The position numbers and the translations under genes were made by a program. Positions 33,945-43,153 of a stretch of DNA of 54,061 bases are shown here, piece by piece (the stretch's first letter is position 1; every line of letters starts with the position of its first letter). Source of the DNA: CAYPHA01 sp964410215 (GTDB taxonomy: Bacteria > Calditrichota > Calditrichia > Calditrichales > CAYPHA01); NCBI GenBank assembly GCA_964410215.1, contig CAYPHA010000029.1:1-54061 (forward strand), given 5' to 3'. Under the pieces are notes generated by a model. It worked only from the letters and a program-made list of their open reading frames with translations, had not been told where the DNA came from and searched no databases.

Positions 33945-34712
33945 ATGCAAGAGAAGGTCATTTTAATAACGAATGACGACGGTATTTATGCACCGGGAAT
34001 CATGCATTTGCGGGAAGCACTGGAAGGCCTTGGAGACCTGACTGTTGTCGCGCCCATTTCGGAAAAAAGCGCTGTCGGCCATGCCATAACGGTATCAGAT
34101 CCCCTGCGTGTCGTTGAAGTGGAAAGAAACAGCCATTTCTTCGGATACGGGATTAACGGGACACCGGCCGATTGCGTAAAAATTGCCGCCCGCTGTATTC
34201 TTAAAAAAAAACCGGATCTCGTCGTCAGCGGGATAAACATGGGATCCAATACCGCGACAAACGTGATATATTCGGGAACCGTATCAGCTGCCGCCGAAGG
34301 AACGATTATGTTTATCCCATCCATGGCGGTTTCACTGACCTCGTATACCGATCCGGAATTCAGTTATGCCCGGAAAGTCGCCCGGCACCTGGCTACGCAG
34401 ATATTACAGAAGGGCCTTCCCGAAGGCACGTTGCTGAATGTGAATGTCCCCCCCGTAACCGAAGAAGAATGCGACGGTGTGCGGGTTACCCGTCAGGGTA
34501 AAGCGCGTTATGAAGAAATGTTTGATATGCGAATCGATCCGAGCAACCGTAAATACTACTGGCTGACCGGAAGAAAGATGACACTCGATAGTGAAGAAGA
34601 CGTGGATGATGTGGTTGTCGCCCGGAATCAGGTATCTATTACACCCATTCACTATGACCTAACCGATTATGCTTTCCTGGAGGAACTGTCAAAATGGAAC
34701 ATAAAGCCCTGA
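33945..34712 (+). CDS. surE: 5'/3'-nucleotidase SurE
   Basis: Metal-dependent phosphatase acting on nucleoside monophosphates and related substrates, linked to survival in stationary phase. ILITNDDGIYAPGI carries the metal-binding Asp-Asp. PISEKSAVGHAIT, GTPADCVKIA and VSGINMGSNTATNVIYSGTV are the other family blocks. ATG 33945 gives the standard start and lies 4 bp after accD; an upstream in-frame start would overlap accD. 255 residues. Its 3' end overlaps the guaA start by 19 bp. Confidence 0.95.
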   Translation: MQEKVILITNDDGIYAPGIMHLREALEGLGDLTVVAPISEKSAVGHAITVSDPLRVVEVERNSHFFGYGINGTPADCVKIAARCILKKKPDLVVSGINMGSNTATNVIYSGTVSAAAEGTIMFIPSMAVSLTSYTDPEFSYARKVARHLATQILQKGLPEGTLLNVNVPPVTEEECDGVRVTRQGKARYEEMFDMRIDPSNRKYYWLTGRKMTLDSEEDVDDVVVARNQVSITPIHYDLTDYAFLEELSKWNIKP

Positions 34713-36259
34713 TTGAAGACACGCTTCATGAAACGATTCTTATCCTGGATTTTGGATCACAATATACACAGCTCATCGCAAGGCGTATCAGGGAATTGGG
34801 CGTATTTTCAGAAATCCAGCCTTTTAATTATGACCTGGATCACCTGAAGTCGAAAAATATTAAGGGTATCATTCTCTCCGGAGGTCCGTCCTCTGTTTAT
34901 GCGGATGAGGCCCCGCGGGTCGGGAAAGAATTATTTGATCTGAACGTGCCGGTGCTTGGCATCTGCTATGGCTTACAGTTGATCACGTATTTGCTTCATG
35001 GTGAGGTCGGAAAAGCGGAAAAGAAGGAGTACGGCCTGGCAAATCTGCACATTTCCCGTGCTGTTCCCCTGTTTGATAACATCCCTGAAAAAAGTGCCGT
35101 GTGGATGAGTCACGGGGATAAAATCAACCGTCTACCGGACGGTTTTGAAAGCAGTGCACATACGGAAAATTCGCCCTATGCCGCTATTCATCATAAAAAC
35201 AAACCGATTTTCGGTCTGCAATTTCATCCGGAAGTGATGCATACCGCCCATGGAACGGAAATTCTAAAAAACTTTACCTTTTCCATCTGTGCCTGCAAGG
35301 GTGACTGGACAGCACGCTCGTTCATCGAGGAATCGGTTGAACGCATCCGGTCACAGGTGGGAGACCGGCATATCCTCTGTGCCCTGAGCGGTGGTGTCGA
35401 TTCCAGCGTGGCTGCCGTTCTTCTGCATCAGGCAATCGGTGATCGCTTACATTGTATATTTATCGATACCGGTTTGTTGAGACATAAAGAAGCCGAATAT
35501 GTGGAAGATGTGTTTCGCGAACATTTCAGGATAAAATTGACCTGTATCAACAGTACGCAGTCGTTTTATGATATATTGGCGGGAGTTACTGATCCTGAAG
35601 AGAAGCGGAAAAGGATTGGTCATGAGTTCATCCGGGTCTTCGAAGAGGAATCAAAAAAGCTGGGATCATTCGATTTCCTGGCTCAGGGGACACTCTATCC
35701 GGATATTATCGAGAGTGTTTCCTTTAAAGGTCCGTCTGCAACCATAAAATCACATCATAATGTCGGCGGATTACCGGAGCGATTAAATTTTGAACTCATT
35801 GAACCGTTTCGGGAGCTTTTCAAGGATGAAGTAAGGCGGGTCGGGAAGGAGCTGCAAGTCCCCGATATAATCATTCAGCGCCATCCGTTCCCGGGACCGG
35901 GTCTGGCTGTCCGTATTCTTGGAGAGGTAACACCTGAGCATGTTGCAATACTGCAGCAGGCTGATGCCATTTATATTGAGGAATTGCATCGTACCGATCT
36001 CTATAATGATATATGGCAGGCCTTCGCAGTGTTGCTGCCGGTGAATACGGTTGGGGTGATGGGTGACGAAAGAACCTATGAACGGGTTATCGCCCTGCGC
36101 GCCGTTACCAGTACCGATGGCATGACGGCAGACTGGTTTGAGATGCCCCACAACGTCCTGGCGCGAATTTCCAACCGGATAATTAATGAAGTTAAGGGAG
36201 TGAACCGAGTAGTATATGATATAAGTTCCAAACCTCCCGCAACAATTGAATGGGAATAG
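34694..36259 (+). CDS. guaA: GMP synthase (glutamine-hydrolysing)
   Basis: Converts XMP to GMP. The class I amidotransferase domain (residues ~15-205) has the catalytic Cys in LGICYGLQL and His/Glu in QFHPEV. The ATP-pyrophosphatase domain opens with ALSGGVDSSVAAVLLH. The C-terminal dimerisation domain includes RHPFPGPGLAVRILGEVTPE and the terminal KPPATIEWE. 521 residues, complete. The ATG lies inside surE, so the two are probably translationally coupled. Confidence 0.97.
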   Translation: MEHKALIEDTLHETILILDFGSQYTQLIARRIRELGVFSEIQPFNYDLDHLKSKNIKGIILSGGPSSVYADEAPRVGKELFDLNVPVLGICYGLQLITYLLHGEVGKAEKKEYGLANLHISRAVPLFDNIPEKSAVWMSHGDKINRLPDGFESSAHTENSPYAAIHHKNKPIFGLQFHPEVMHTAHGTEILKNFTFSICACKGDWTARSFIEESVERIRSQVGDRHILCALSGGVDSSVAAVLLHQAIGDRLHCIFIDTGLLRHKEAEYVEDVFREHFRIKLTCINSTQSFYDILAGVTDPEEKRKRIGHEFIRVFEEESKKLGSFDFLAQGTLYPDIIESVSFKGPSATIKSHHNVGGLPERLNFELIEPFRELFKDEVRRVGKELQVPDIIIQRHPFPGPGLAVRILGEVTPEHVAILQQADAIYIEELHRTDLYNDIWQAFAVLLPVNTVGVMGDERTYERVIALRAVTSTDGMTADWFEMPHNVLARISNRIINEVKGVNRVVYDISSKPPATIEWE

Positions 36260-36275
36260 TGACAGGAGTATATGG

Positions 36276-38102
36276 ATGTGTGGTATTGTAGGATATCTGG
36301 GCGGCAGTGATGCGGCCTCCATCCTTCTGAACGGCCTGAAACGGCTTGAATACAGAGGGTATGATTCCGCAGGTATTGCGGTTATGACGGATGACGGGAT
36401 ACAAATCGTCAAGGAAGTCGGAAAAATCCGTAATCTGGAAACACTGCTCGATGCAGATCCGGTTAAGGGGCAGATTGGAATCGGACATACCCGCTGGGCG
36501 ACACATGGTGAACCGAATACCATCAATGCACATCCCCATACAGACGGCTCCGGGAATATCGTACTTATCCACAATGGAATTGTGGAAAATTACATGACGC
36601 TTAAAAAGGCACTCATCAAAAAAGGCCATCAGTTTAAAACAGAAACAGATACGGAAGTTATTGCCCATCTAATCGAAGAATTATACGATGGAAATTTTGA
36701 AGAGGCCATCCGGCGTGCTTTGCGTGATATCCAGGGAACCTATGGCCTGGCTGTCATATCGAAACATGATCCGGATAAGATATTCGTAGCCCGTAAAGGC
36801 AGCCCCATCGTCATTGGTGTCGGCGACGGTGAATTTTTTATCGCATCGGATGTTACACCGCTTGTCCAGCATACGCGTGATGTGTTTTATCTGAATGATG
36901 ATGAAATGGCTATCATCAGCCGCAATGGCGTAATCAATAAGACCACCGAAAATGAGACGATTGAGAAGCTGGTTGAAACAGTTACTTTCGATCTGGGAGC
37001 GATTGAAAAGGGTGGTTATGATCATTTTATGCTCAAAGAGATTTATGAGCAGCCCGGTACGATAATGGATGCGATGCGCGGACGCATCATTACCGAAGAG
37101 GGACTGGTAAAACTGGGTGGCCTTGCGGACGTTGAGGAAAAGCTGGCCAATGCTGAAAAAATCTTTTTTACCGCATCCGGAACGTCATGGCACGCGGCTC
37201 TGATCGGTGAGTATCTCATTGAAGAATTCTGTCGCATACCCGTTGAAGTGGAATATGCCTCTGAATTCCGCTATCGTGATCCCATCGTCAATAAAGGTGA
37301 TATCGTCCTTGCTATCTCCCAGTCCGGAGAAACGGCAGATACACTGGCAGCCCTGAGAGAAGGGAAACGAAAGGGGGCAACCGTCCTTGGCATCGTAAAT
37401 GCGGTAGGGTCGACTATTGCCCGTGAAACCGATGCCGGTGTGTATATTCATGCAGGACCCGAGATCGGCGTCGCCAGCACGAAGGCATTTACATCGCAGG
37501 TTACCGCCCTGGCCCTGATTACGATCATGATCGCCCGCCGGAAGAATATGTCGATGGTTCAGGGTAAGCAGATGACCGAAGAACTGCTGAAGATTCCGGA
37601 AAAGGTTCAGAAAATACTCGATCAGAATGATTATATAAGGGATTTCGCACGCTCTTACAAAGATGAGCGGAACTTTTTATACCTGGGCAGGGGGTATAAT
37701 TTCCCCGTTGCCCTTGAGGGCGCCTTAAAACTGAAAGAAATTTCCTATATCCATGCCGAAGGATACCCGGCGGCGGAGATGAAACACGGTCCCATCGCTT
37801 TAATCGATAAAGATATGCCCGTGGTTTTCATTGCTACCCGAGATGTTATCTATGATAAGGTAGTCAGTAATATAGAAGAAGTGCGTGCCCGTCATGGAAA
37901 AATCATCTGTGTGGCAAATCAGGGTGATGAACGTATAAAGGATTATGCGGATCATGTCATTTATGTTCCTGAAACGATGCAGGCACTTATGCCGTTATTA
38001 TCTGTGATCCCTTTGCAACTTCTGGCATATCATATCGCGGTGATGCGCGGGTGCGACGTCGATCAGCCCCGGAATCTGGCAAAGAGTGTTACGGTGGAAT
38101 AA
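36276..38102 (+). CDS. glmS: Glutamine-fructose-6-phosphate aminotransferase (isomerizing)
   Basis: First step of UDP-GlcNAc synthesis. The start is fixed by Cys2, the catalytic nucleophile freed by Met removal (MCGIVGYLGG), with AGGAG 10 nt upstream of ATG 36276. Glutaminase blocks LEYRGYDSAG, GHTRWATHGEP and HNGIVEN are present. The two SIS isomerase domains contain ASGTSWHA, ISQSGETADT and HAEGYPAAEMKHGPIALI. It ends with PRNLAKSVTVE, the usual C-terminus. 608 residues. It follows guaA by 16 bp. No glmS ribozyme-like leader fits in this short gap. Confidence 0.97.
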   Translation: MCGIVGYLGGSDAASILLNGLKRLEYRGYDSAGIAVMTDDGIQIVKEVGKIRNLETLLDADPVKGQIGIGHTRWATHGEPNTINAHPHTDGSGNIVLIHNGIVENYMTLKKALIKKGHQFKTETDTEVIAHLIEELYDGNFEEAIRRALRDIQGTYGLAVISKHDPDKIFVARKGSPIVIGVGDGEFFIASDVTPLVQHTRDVFYLNDDEMAIISRNGVINKTTENETIEKLVETVTFDLGAIEKGGYDHFMLKEIYEQPGTIMDAMRGRIITEEGLVKLGGLADVEEKLANAEKIFFTASGTSWHAALIGEYLIEEFCRIPVEVEYASEFRYRDPIVNKGDIVLAISQSGETADTLAALREGKRKGATVLGIVNAVGSTIARETDAGVYIHAGPEIGVASTKAFTSQVTALALITIMIARRKNMSMVQGKQMTEELLKIPEKVQKILDQNDYIRDFARSYKDERNFLYLGRGYNFPVALEGALKLKEISYIHAEGYPAAEMKHGPIALIDKDMPVVFIATRDVIYDKVVSNIEEVRARHGKIICVANQGDERIKDYADHVIYVPETMQALMPLLSVIPLQLLAYHIAVMRGCDVDQPRNLAKSVTVE

Positions 38103-38182
38103 TAAAATTACTTTTTTCTTTTCGTTATACCCTTCATATTCGTAGATTCCTGACTAATTACAAACGTTAAACGGAGAACCGG

Positions 38183-40036
38183 ATGAGAATTTGGATTCTG
38201 AATCTACTGGTTTTTATTTTATTTGCAACGAGTTTTAGCCAGACGGCATCAAAACGGGAATGGACGATATTTCAAAAAGGTGTCAAAGAATACAAAGCGG
38301 GTGCATTTAAAGCCGCTGAAGAACATTTCCGGCTTGTGATCGAAAAATTGCCTGATAGTCAGCTCAGTACGGCATATCACCTGATGCTGGCTAAAACACG
38401 TTATAAACTGAACAGGTACACCGAATCGCTTTCGGATTGTCAAAGCTTCCTGAACCGTTTTCCAAAAAGCAAATACCGCGATGATATCATATATCTGATG
38501 GCAAATAACCAGTATCAATTGAACAACTATGAAAGAGCTGTTCGCAATTGGATAGAAGCAGCCGAATTAACGGATGACCGACGCCTGAAAAAGAAAGCTT
38601 TAAACCTCGCAGAGAAAACCTTGTCCTTCCGGATGGATATCGATGAATTGAAGGACTTCAGCCGGCAGTGGCCAACAGGAACGCTCGGTAAGGATATGTC
38701 ACTCTATTATCTTGCCGATCACTATTATCAGAAGGGTGACCTTACAACAACCCGTGAAATCATCGATCAGCTCAAGCAAAGTGGCTCCAATTCCGTTTAC
38801 GCCCTCCAGGCGGACAATCTGAATGGTTTTGTATCCTATAAAAATGAAAATGTCATACGTATCGGTGCCCTTTTACCGCTCAGCGGGGCCAATGCGGACG
38901 TGGGACAGGGTTTATATGAAGGAATGCAACTGGCTGCCGAGACCTTCAGCAATTCCCATAACCTGGACATTGAAATCATGCCCTTCGATTACGAAACCAG
39001 GATGACACAGGCAATAAAAAAGATGCAGGAAATAGCGTCCAATAAATCGATTCTGGCTATAGTTGGCCCGGTGGAAAACGATATCGCAGCGGCCTGTGGT
39101 GTGATTGCTGATTATGAGGATATTGCCCTGATTTCACCGACAGCCTCTTCCGATGAATTGCTGGATATTTCGGATAACCTCCGGTTACTTTCCCCAACCG
39201 TTACATCCATGGCGGAAAATCTCAACCGCTTCGCGGTAGATTCCCTGAAATTAAACCGTATCGTCTCCGTGTCGCCGCTGGATGATTATTTCAGTACATT
39301 TACGGAAGCCTTCAACAACCGGCATATTGAAAAAGGAGGATCCGTCCCGGCCGTGCAACGCTATTACCCCGGGGATGTGGATTTCTCCAAACAATTTAAA
39401 ATTCTGAAACGGGTCGGATTGAAACTCGAATTCCAGGATTCGGTGTTACAGGTCGACTCCACGCTGGCACCCGATCAGGTGGATTCACTGTATCACCTGT
39501 ACCAGGAAGAAGAACTGGAAAAACTGGCTGAAACAAAAACAAAAATCGATTCGGCGGATATTCCCGTAACTTCATTTGATGGTCTTTTGGTACCGATATA
39601 CAAAGATGACCTGGGTCTTATCGCTCCCCAGATTGCCTATGCCAACATCGAATCACAGATCCTGGGAAACAGTGACTGGTATAACATGGAAGCGTTAAAG
39701 AAAAATAAAAATTATATCAATGGTATCGTCTTTGTGACAGACGGCTATCTGAACGAGGAAAGCTGGGATTATCGTCAGTTTCGAAATAATTTCAGAAACC
39801 GTTTCCAGAAAACCCCGGAAATGTTTTCTTTGATCGGCTATGACAGTTTTAATTTTTTACTCAATATTTTTAATGACGAAAATGCTGTGGTAACGCGCAG
39901 TAATTTTGCCGCGAAGATATCCGAATTAGAGCCGTTTCGGGGTGTTTACCGGGTTTTTGATCTGAATAACCGGTCCTGCAACAGTGCTGCACGGATTTTG
40001 AAATACTACTATGGACAATTAATTCCCATGAATTAG
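38183..40036 (+). CDS. Exported TPR plus type-1 periplasmic-binding-fold protein (LpoA/penicillin-binding-protein-activator-like)
   Basis: Signal peptide (residues 1-19, ending FSQ), then about 200 residues of TPR-like helices (YKAGAFKAAEEHFRLVIEKL; LNRYTESLSDCQSFLNRFP). A leucine/branched-chain-amino-acid binding-protein fold begins at IRIGALLPLSGANADVGQG (about residue 229) and contains LAIVGPVEND and ALISPTASSDELL. This TPR-plus-binding-protein layout is that of LpoA, an outer-membrane activator of peptidoglycan synthases, but simple ligand binding is also possible. 617 residues, no lipobox seen. It heads a likely envelope gene set with pgeF, an NlpC/P60 hydrolase and a dipeptide epimerase. 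Confidence 0.7.
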   Translation: MRIWILNLLVFILFATSFSQTASKREWTIFQKGVKEYKAGAFKAAEEHFRLVIEKLPDSQLSTAYHLMLAKTRYKLNRYTESLSDCQSFLNRFPKSKYRDDIIYLMANNQYQLNNYERAVRNWIEAAELTDDRRLKKKALNLAEKTLSFRMDIDELKDFSRQWPTGTLGKDMSLYYLADHYYQKGDLTTTREIIDQLKQSGSNSVYALQADNLNGFVSYKNENVIRIGALLPLSGANADVGQGLYEGMQLAAETFSNSHNLDIEIMPFDYETRMTQAIKKMQEIASNKSILAIVGPVENDIAAACGVIADYEDIALISPTASSDELLDISDNLRLLSPTVTSMAENLNRFAVDSLKLNRIVSVSPLDDYFSTFTEAFNNRHIEKGGSVPAVQRYYPGDVDFSKQFKILKRVGLKLEFQDSVLQVDSTLAPDQVDSLYHLYQEEELEKLAETKTKIDSADIPVTSFDGLLVPIYKDDLGLIAPQIAYANIESQILGNSDWYNMEALKKNKNYINGIVFVTDGYLNEESWDYRQFRNNFRNRFQKTPEMFSLIGYDSFNFLLNIFNDENAVVTRSNFAAKISELEPFRGVYRVFDLNNRSCNSAARILKYYYGQLIPMN

Positions 40037-40046
40037 CAGGTCTAAG

Positions 40047-40784
40047 GTGGAAGTAAAGAAATTTTCAAAACTAAACCGCTTTACAGAACTGGTTCATGGC
40101 ATGTCAACACGTATGGGCGGTGTGAGCCGGGAACCATTCAACAGTCTGAACATGGGTTTGTCAACTTCAGATGATCCCGATGCCGTTGAAACAAATCGCC
40201 GGCAATTCTTTGATTATCTGGGTGTTTCACCCAAGCGAGTGGTATTCCCGGAGCAAGTTCATTCAGATCACGTTGAGATTGTATTACAACCCGGAACGGT
40301 GGAACGGACAGATGCTCTGATCACAAATCAGAAGAATCTTTTTATTACCGTTCAAACAGCGGATTGTTTTCCGGTTTTTGTCTACGATCCAATGTTTGGC
40401 GTCGCAGGCCTGGTTCATTCGGGTTGGCGTGGTACGTCCCGTAACATTGTTGGAAAAACGATACGCAAAATGCAGAATGTTTTCGGAAGCAGTCCGGGTA
40501 GGCTCACTGCGGCAGTGGGTAGTGGTATACAGGGTGTTTGTTACCAGGTGGATTCCCAAACCGCAGCTCATTTTAATACAAAATATTGCACCCCGGATGT
40601 TCCGGGACATTTGAAGCTGGACGTCCTGGCAGCCATTCTGGATCAATTACGCGGTGCCGGCATACCTCCGGAACAGATAGAATGGGATCATACCTGCACA
40701 CACTGCCGGAAAGACCTCTATTATTCATATCGTCGCGACGGGAGCGCAAGCGGACGCATGATGGCGATACTTGGGATAAAATAA
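40047..40784 (+). CDS. pgeF: Peptidoglycan editing factor PgeF (multicopper polyphenol oxidoreductase-like, YfiH family)
   Basis: YfiH/PgeF removes misincorporated L-Ser from UDP-MurNAc-peptides; family members also act as purine nucleosidases or oxidases. Family blocks: HGMSTRMGGVSREPFNSLNM, the metal His in FPEQVHSDHV, VQTADCFPVFVYD with Cys, and LVHSGWRGTSRNIVG with His. The late AVGSGIQGVCYQV block, with its Cys, completes the zinc site. GTG start at 40047, 10 bp after the binding-protein gene. 245 residues, standard. Confidence 0.88.
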   Translation: MEVKKFSKLNRFTELVHGMSTRMGGVSREPFNSLNMGLSTSDDPDAVETNRRQFFDYLGVSPKRVVFPEQVHSDHVEIVLQPGTVERTDALITNQKNLFITVQTADCFPVFVYDPMFGVAGLVHSGWRGTSRNIVGKTIRKMQNVFGSSPGRLTAAVGSGIQGVCYQVDSQTAAHFNTKYCTPDVPGHLKLDVLAAILDQLRGAGIPPEQIEWDHTCTHCRKDLYYSYRRDGSASGRMMAILGIK

Positions 40785-40822
40785 TGTATATACTGCAATA
40801 CAAACAAATCAGGGATAGGCTT

Positions 40823-41950
40823 ATGAGAAGAAAAAACATTGCCGTTTTACTGTTATCCTTCTTTTTACTCATGACCTGTGGGTTAAATAATCAGGGGATT
40901 ATTCGTCTGTTTAATGAACGGGCCGGGCAGATAGAAAATACATTTGCGCCGGACCTTAGTCTGAATGTGTTTTCAGTCAGCCTGGAAAATGACAACGGTT
41001 CCTGGATCCTCAAAGGCGAAACAACAGTTCCTGAGGCACGTAAACAAATCATCATGCTTGCTGACTCTTTACTGGGTCAGAAAGCCTATTCCAATGCATT
41101 TTATCTTTTACCTGATGACGTATTGGGTGACAGCACTTATGGCATCATTAATGTGAGTGTGGCCAATTTAAGGCGTCAGCCGCGTCATGCCGCAGAACTG
41201 GTTGACCAGACCGTGATGGGCAATACAATCCGTCTGCTCAAGCGCCAGAAAGGATGGTTCCTTATACAAACGGGGTATGGGTATATCGGGTGGATGACAG
41301 GCGGATCGTTTGAAGAAACAGATCAGAGCGGTAAACAAAATTGGGAAATGTCTGAAAAAGGGCGTATTGTAAAAATTCATACCCGTGCCTTTGCAGGTAT
41401 GGATCAGGAATCCTTGCCGGTGTCAGACCTTGTTCTCAATGCGGAAATCAAAATTTTGAAACGGGCAGATAACTGGTATAACATACAGCTCCCCGATGGT
41501 ACCGAAGGATTCGTCAGGACAGACGACATCGATCTTGTCAGGCCGAACGGGAAGAACATGTATCAACGCATTCCTGATATCATTGCCAGTGCAAAAAGCA
41601 TGATGGGGGTGCCGTATCTCTGGGGTGGTAATTCCAGTAAAGCCAATGACTGTTCCGGATTCACCCAGACCGTATTCAGGGCAAACGGCATTCAGTTGCC
41701 ACGTGATGCGCGTCAGCAGGTACATATGGGCCGGGAAATCAGACCGGATGAAGACTTTTCTAATGTGCAGTCCGGTGATTTGTTCTTTTTTGGTATCGGC
41801 GACCGTATCACACATGTCGGACTCGGGCTTGGTGGCGCGGAGTTTATACATCAGAGCAATACAGTACACATCAACAGTCTGAATCCTGAGGATCCGCATT
41901 TCAATGCATTTCGTAAGCGTACTTTAAAAACTATAAAACGCATATTTTGA
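40823..41950 (+). CDS. Lipoprotein NlpC/P60 endopeptidase with SH3b domains (YkfC-like)
   Basis: Cysteine peptidase that in the YkfC group cleaves gamma-D-Glu bonds of murein peptides with a free N-terminal L-Ala. Leader with lipobox LMTC (Cys19). Two SH3b-like modules are centred near NVSVANLRRQPRHAAELVDQ and RIVKIHTRAFAGMD. The C-terminal NlpC/P60 domain opens with ASAKSMMGVPYLWGGNSS. Catalytic Cys277 is in NDCSGF and the His in ITHVGLGLG; the third polar residue is in FIHQSN. Start chosen at ATG 40823 for the lipoprotein leader; ATG 40784, overlapping the pgeF stop, is the alternative. It is followed by the dipeptide epimerase gene after 9 bp, the classical functional partner. Confidence 0.87.
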   Translation: MRRKNIAVLLLSFFLLMTCGLNNQGIIRLFNERAGQIENTFAPDLSLNVFSVSLENDNGSWILKGETTVPEARKQIIMLADSLLGQKAYSNAFYLLPDDVLGDSTYGIINVSVANLRRQPRHAAELVDQTVMGNTIRLLKRQKGWFLIQTGYGYIGWMTGGSFEETDQSGKQNWEMSEKGRIVKIHTRAFAGMDQESLPVSDLVLNAEIKILKRADNWYNIQLPDGTEGFVRTDDIDLVRPNGKNMYQRIPDIIASAKSMMGVPYLWGGNSSKANDCSGFTQTVFRANGIQLPRDARQQVHMGREIRPDEDFSNVQSGDLFFFGIGDRITHVGLGLGGAEFIHQSNTVHINSLNPEDPHFNAFRKRTLKTIKRIF

Positions 41951-41959
41951 GGAAAGACT

Positions 41960-43108
41960 ATGGAACTAACGAGAAAAGAATTTCTGGAGCTTTCCGGGAA
42001 GTCCATTTTGGGACTGACATTGATTAATGGATTGCCGGGGGCGGGCTGCTCCCCAGGAAACGGCAAAGATAAACATAGGATAGGAGATGTGATGATAGAA
42101 GTAAAAACCAAACGTCTGGTTCTGGCACATACCTGGACCATTGCAAGGAATTCGAGTGATTATAAGGATAATGTATTTGTAAAGATTGAAAAGGACGGTA
42201 TTACAGGTATCGGCGAAGCGGCCCCGAATGTACGTTATGGTGAAAATGCGGAACTGACCACGGAAAAAATTGAGGAAGCCCGTACCCTTTTTGATGAACA
42301 CGAGCTGTATCATTTTATTGATCTGAAAGCGGCAATCGACCAGTCTGTCACCCGGCAAAGTTGTGCGAAAGCGGCACTTGATATTGCCATCATGGATTGG
42401 ATCGGCAAGGCCTATAATCTGCCCCTTTATAAATTATTCGGGTTGAATCCCGCAAAGGCTCCGAAGACTTCATTTTCCATAGGAATTGATACGCCGGAAA
42501 ATATTATTAAAAAAGTCCGGGAAGCTGATCAATATCCGCTGCTGAAAATAAAAGTCGGCAAGAAAAATGATGAAGAAATCATTGGTGCTGTCCGGAGTGT
42601 AACCGATAAGCCAATACGCGTTGATGCCAACGAAGGTTGGAAGACCAAGGAAGAGGCTCTCGAGAAGATTCAGTGGTTGAAGTCGCAGGGGGTTGAATTT
42701 ATTGAACAACCACTTCCTTCTGACATGATCAAAGAAACGGCATGGCTCCGTGAACGGGTTGATATGCCGATAATTGCTGATGAAGCCGTGAAAAATGCAT
42801 CTGATATACCGAAACTGGCAGAGGGATATGATGGCATTAATATCAAGCTTATGAAGTCAGGTGGTATACTGGAAGCCCTGCGCATGATTCAGATGGCGAA
42901 AGCACTGGACATGCAGATCATGCTGGGCTGCATGATTGAAAGTTCTGTGGCCATTTCAGCGGCAGCGCACCTTTCTCCTTACGTGGATTATGCCGACCTT
43001 GACGGAAACCTGCTGTTGAGTGAAGATCCTTTTAAAGGTGTCGGGGTCGAGAAAGGTCAGTTTGTTTTCACTGACAAACCCGGTCTTGGTGTGGAAGGTG
43101 AATTTTAA
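41960..43108 (+). CDS. Dipeptide (L-Ala-D/L-Glu) epimerase, enolase superfamily, with an export-like leader
   Basis: Epimerises the C-terminal residue of murein-derived dipeptides so they can be degraded. Catalytic blocks of the muconate-lactonizing subgroup: LKIKVGKK (base Lys), RVDANEGW (metal Asp), EFIEQPL (metal Glu), IIADEAV (metal Asp), and INIKLMKSGG (second Lys). GCMIESS closes the barrel. The N-terminus carries LTRKEFLELSG plus a hydrophobic stretch ending GAGC, a Tat-like or lipoprotein-like leader with Arg-Lys in place of the Arg pair. MIEVKTKRL at about residue 45 would be a normal cytoplasmic start (ATG 42092). The export signal is therefore uncertain; the enzyme family is firm. 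Confidence 0.88.
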   Translation: MELTRKEFLELSGKSILGLTLINGLPGAGCSPGNGKDKHRIGDVMIEVKTKRLVLAHTWTIARNSSDYKDNVFVKIEKDGITGIGEAAPNVRYGENAELTTEKIEEARTLFDEHELYHFIDLKAAIDQSVTRQSCAKAALDIAIMDWIGKAYNLPLYKLFGLNPAKAPKTSFSIGIDTPENIIKKVREADQYPLLKIKVGKKNDEEIIGAVRSVTDKPIRVDANEGWKTKEEALEKIQWLKSQGVEFIEQPLPSDMIKETAWLRERVDMPIIADEAVKNASDIPKLAEGYDGINIKLMKSGGILEALRMIQMAKALDMQIMLGCMIESSVAISAAAHLSPYVDYADLDGNLLLSEDPFKGVGVEKGQFVFTDKPGLGVEGEF

Positions 43109-43123
43109 ATATGATCAACACAT

Positions 43124-43153
43124 AATTAGGGCTCTGGAAACAGAGCCCTAATT
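43124..43153 (+). terminator. Strong terminator between the dipeptide epimerase and pckA
   Basis: Perfect 13-bp stem AATTAGGGCTCTG (43124-43136) with CAGAGCCCTAATT (43141-43153) closed by a GAAA tetraloop and followed on the plus strand by TTTTA. The minus-strand side has fewer U, but pckA ends 1 bp away, so it likely serves both. Confidence 0.92.

Noticed and set aside
36246..36275. Longer start for glmS at 36246
   Set aside because: It would bury the catalytic Cys2; the enzyme must start with Met-Cys.
36260..36275. glmS ribozyme leader
   Set aside because: Only 16 bp separate guaA from glmS, too short for the ribozyme.
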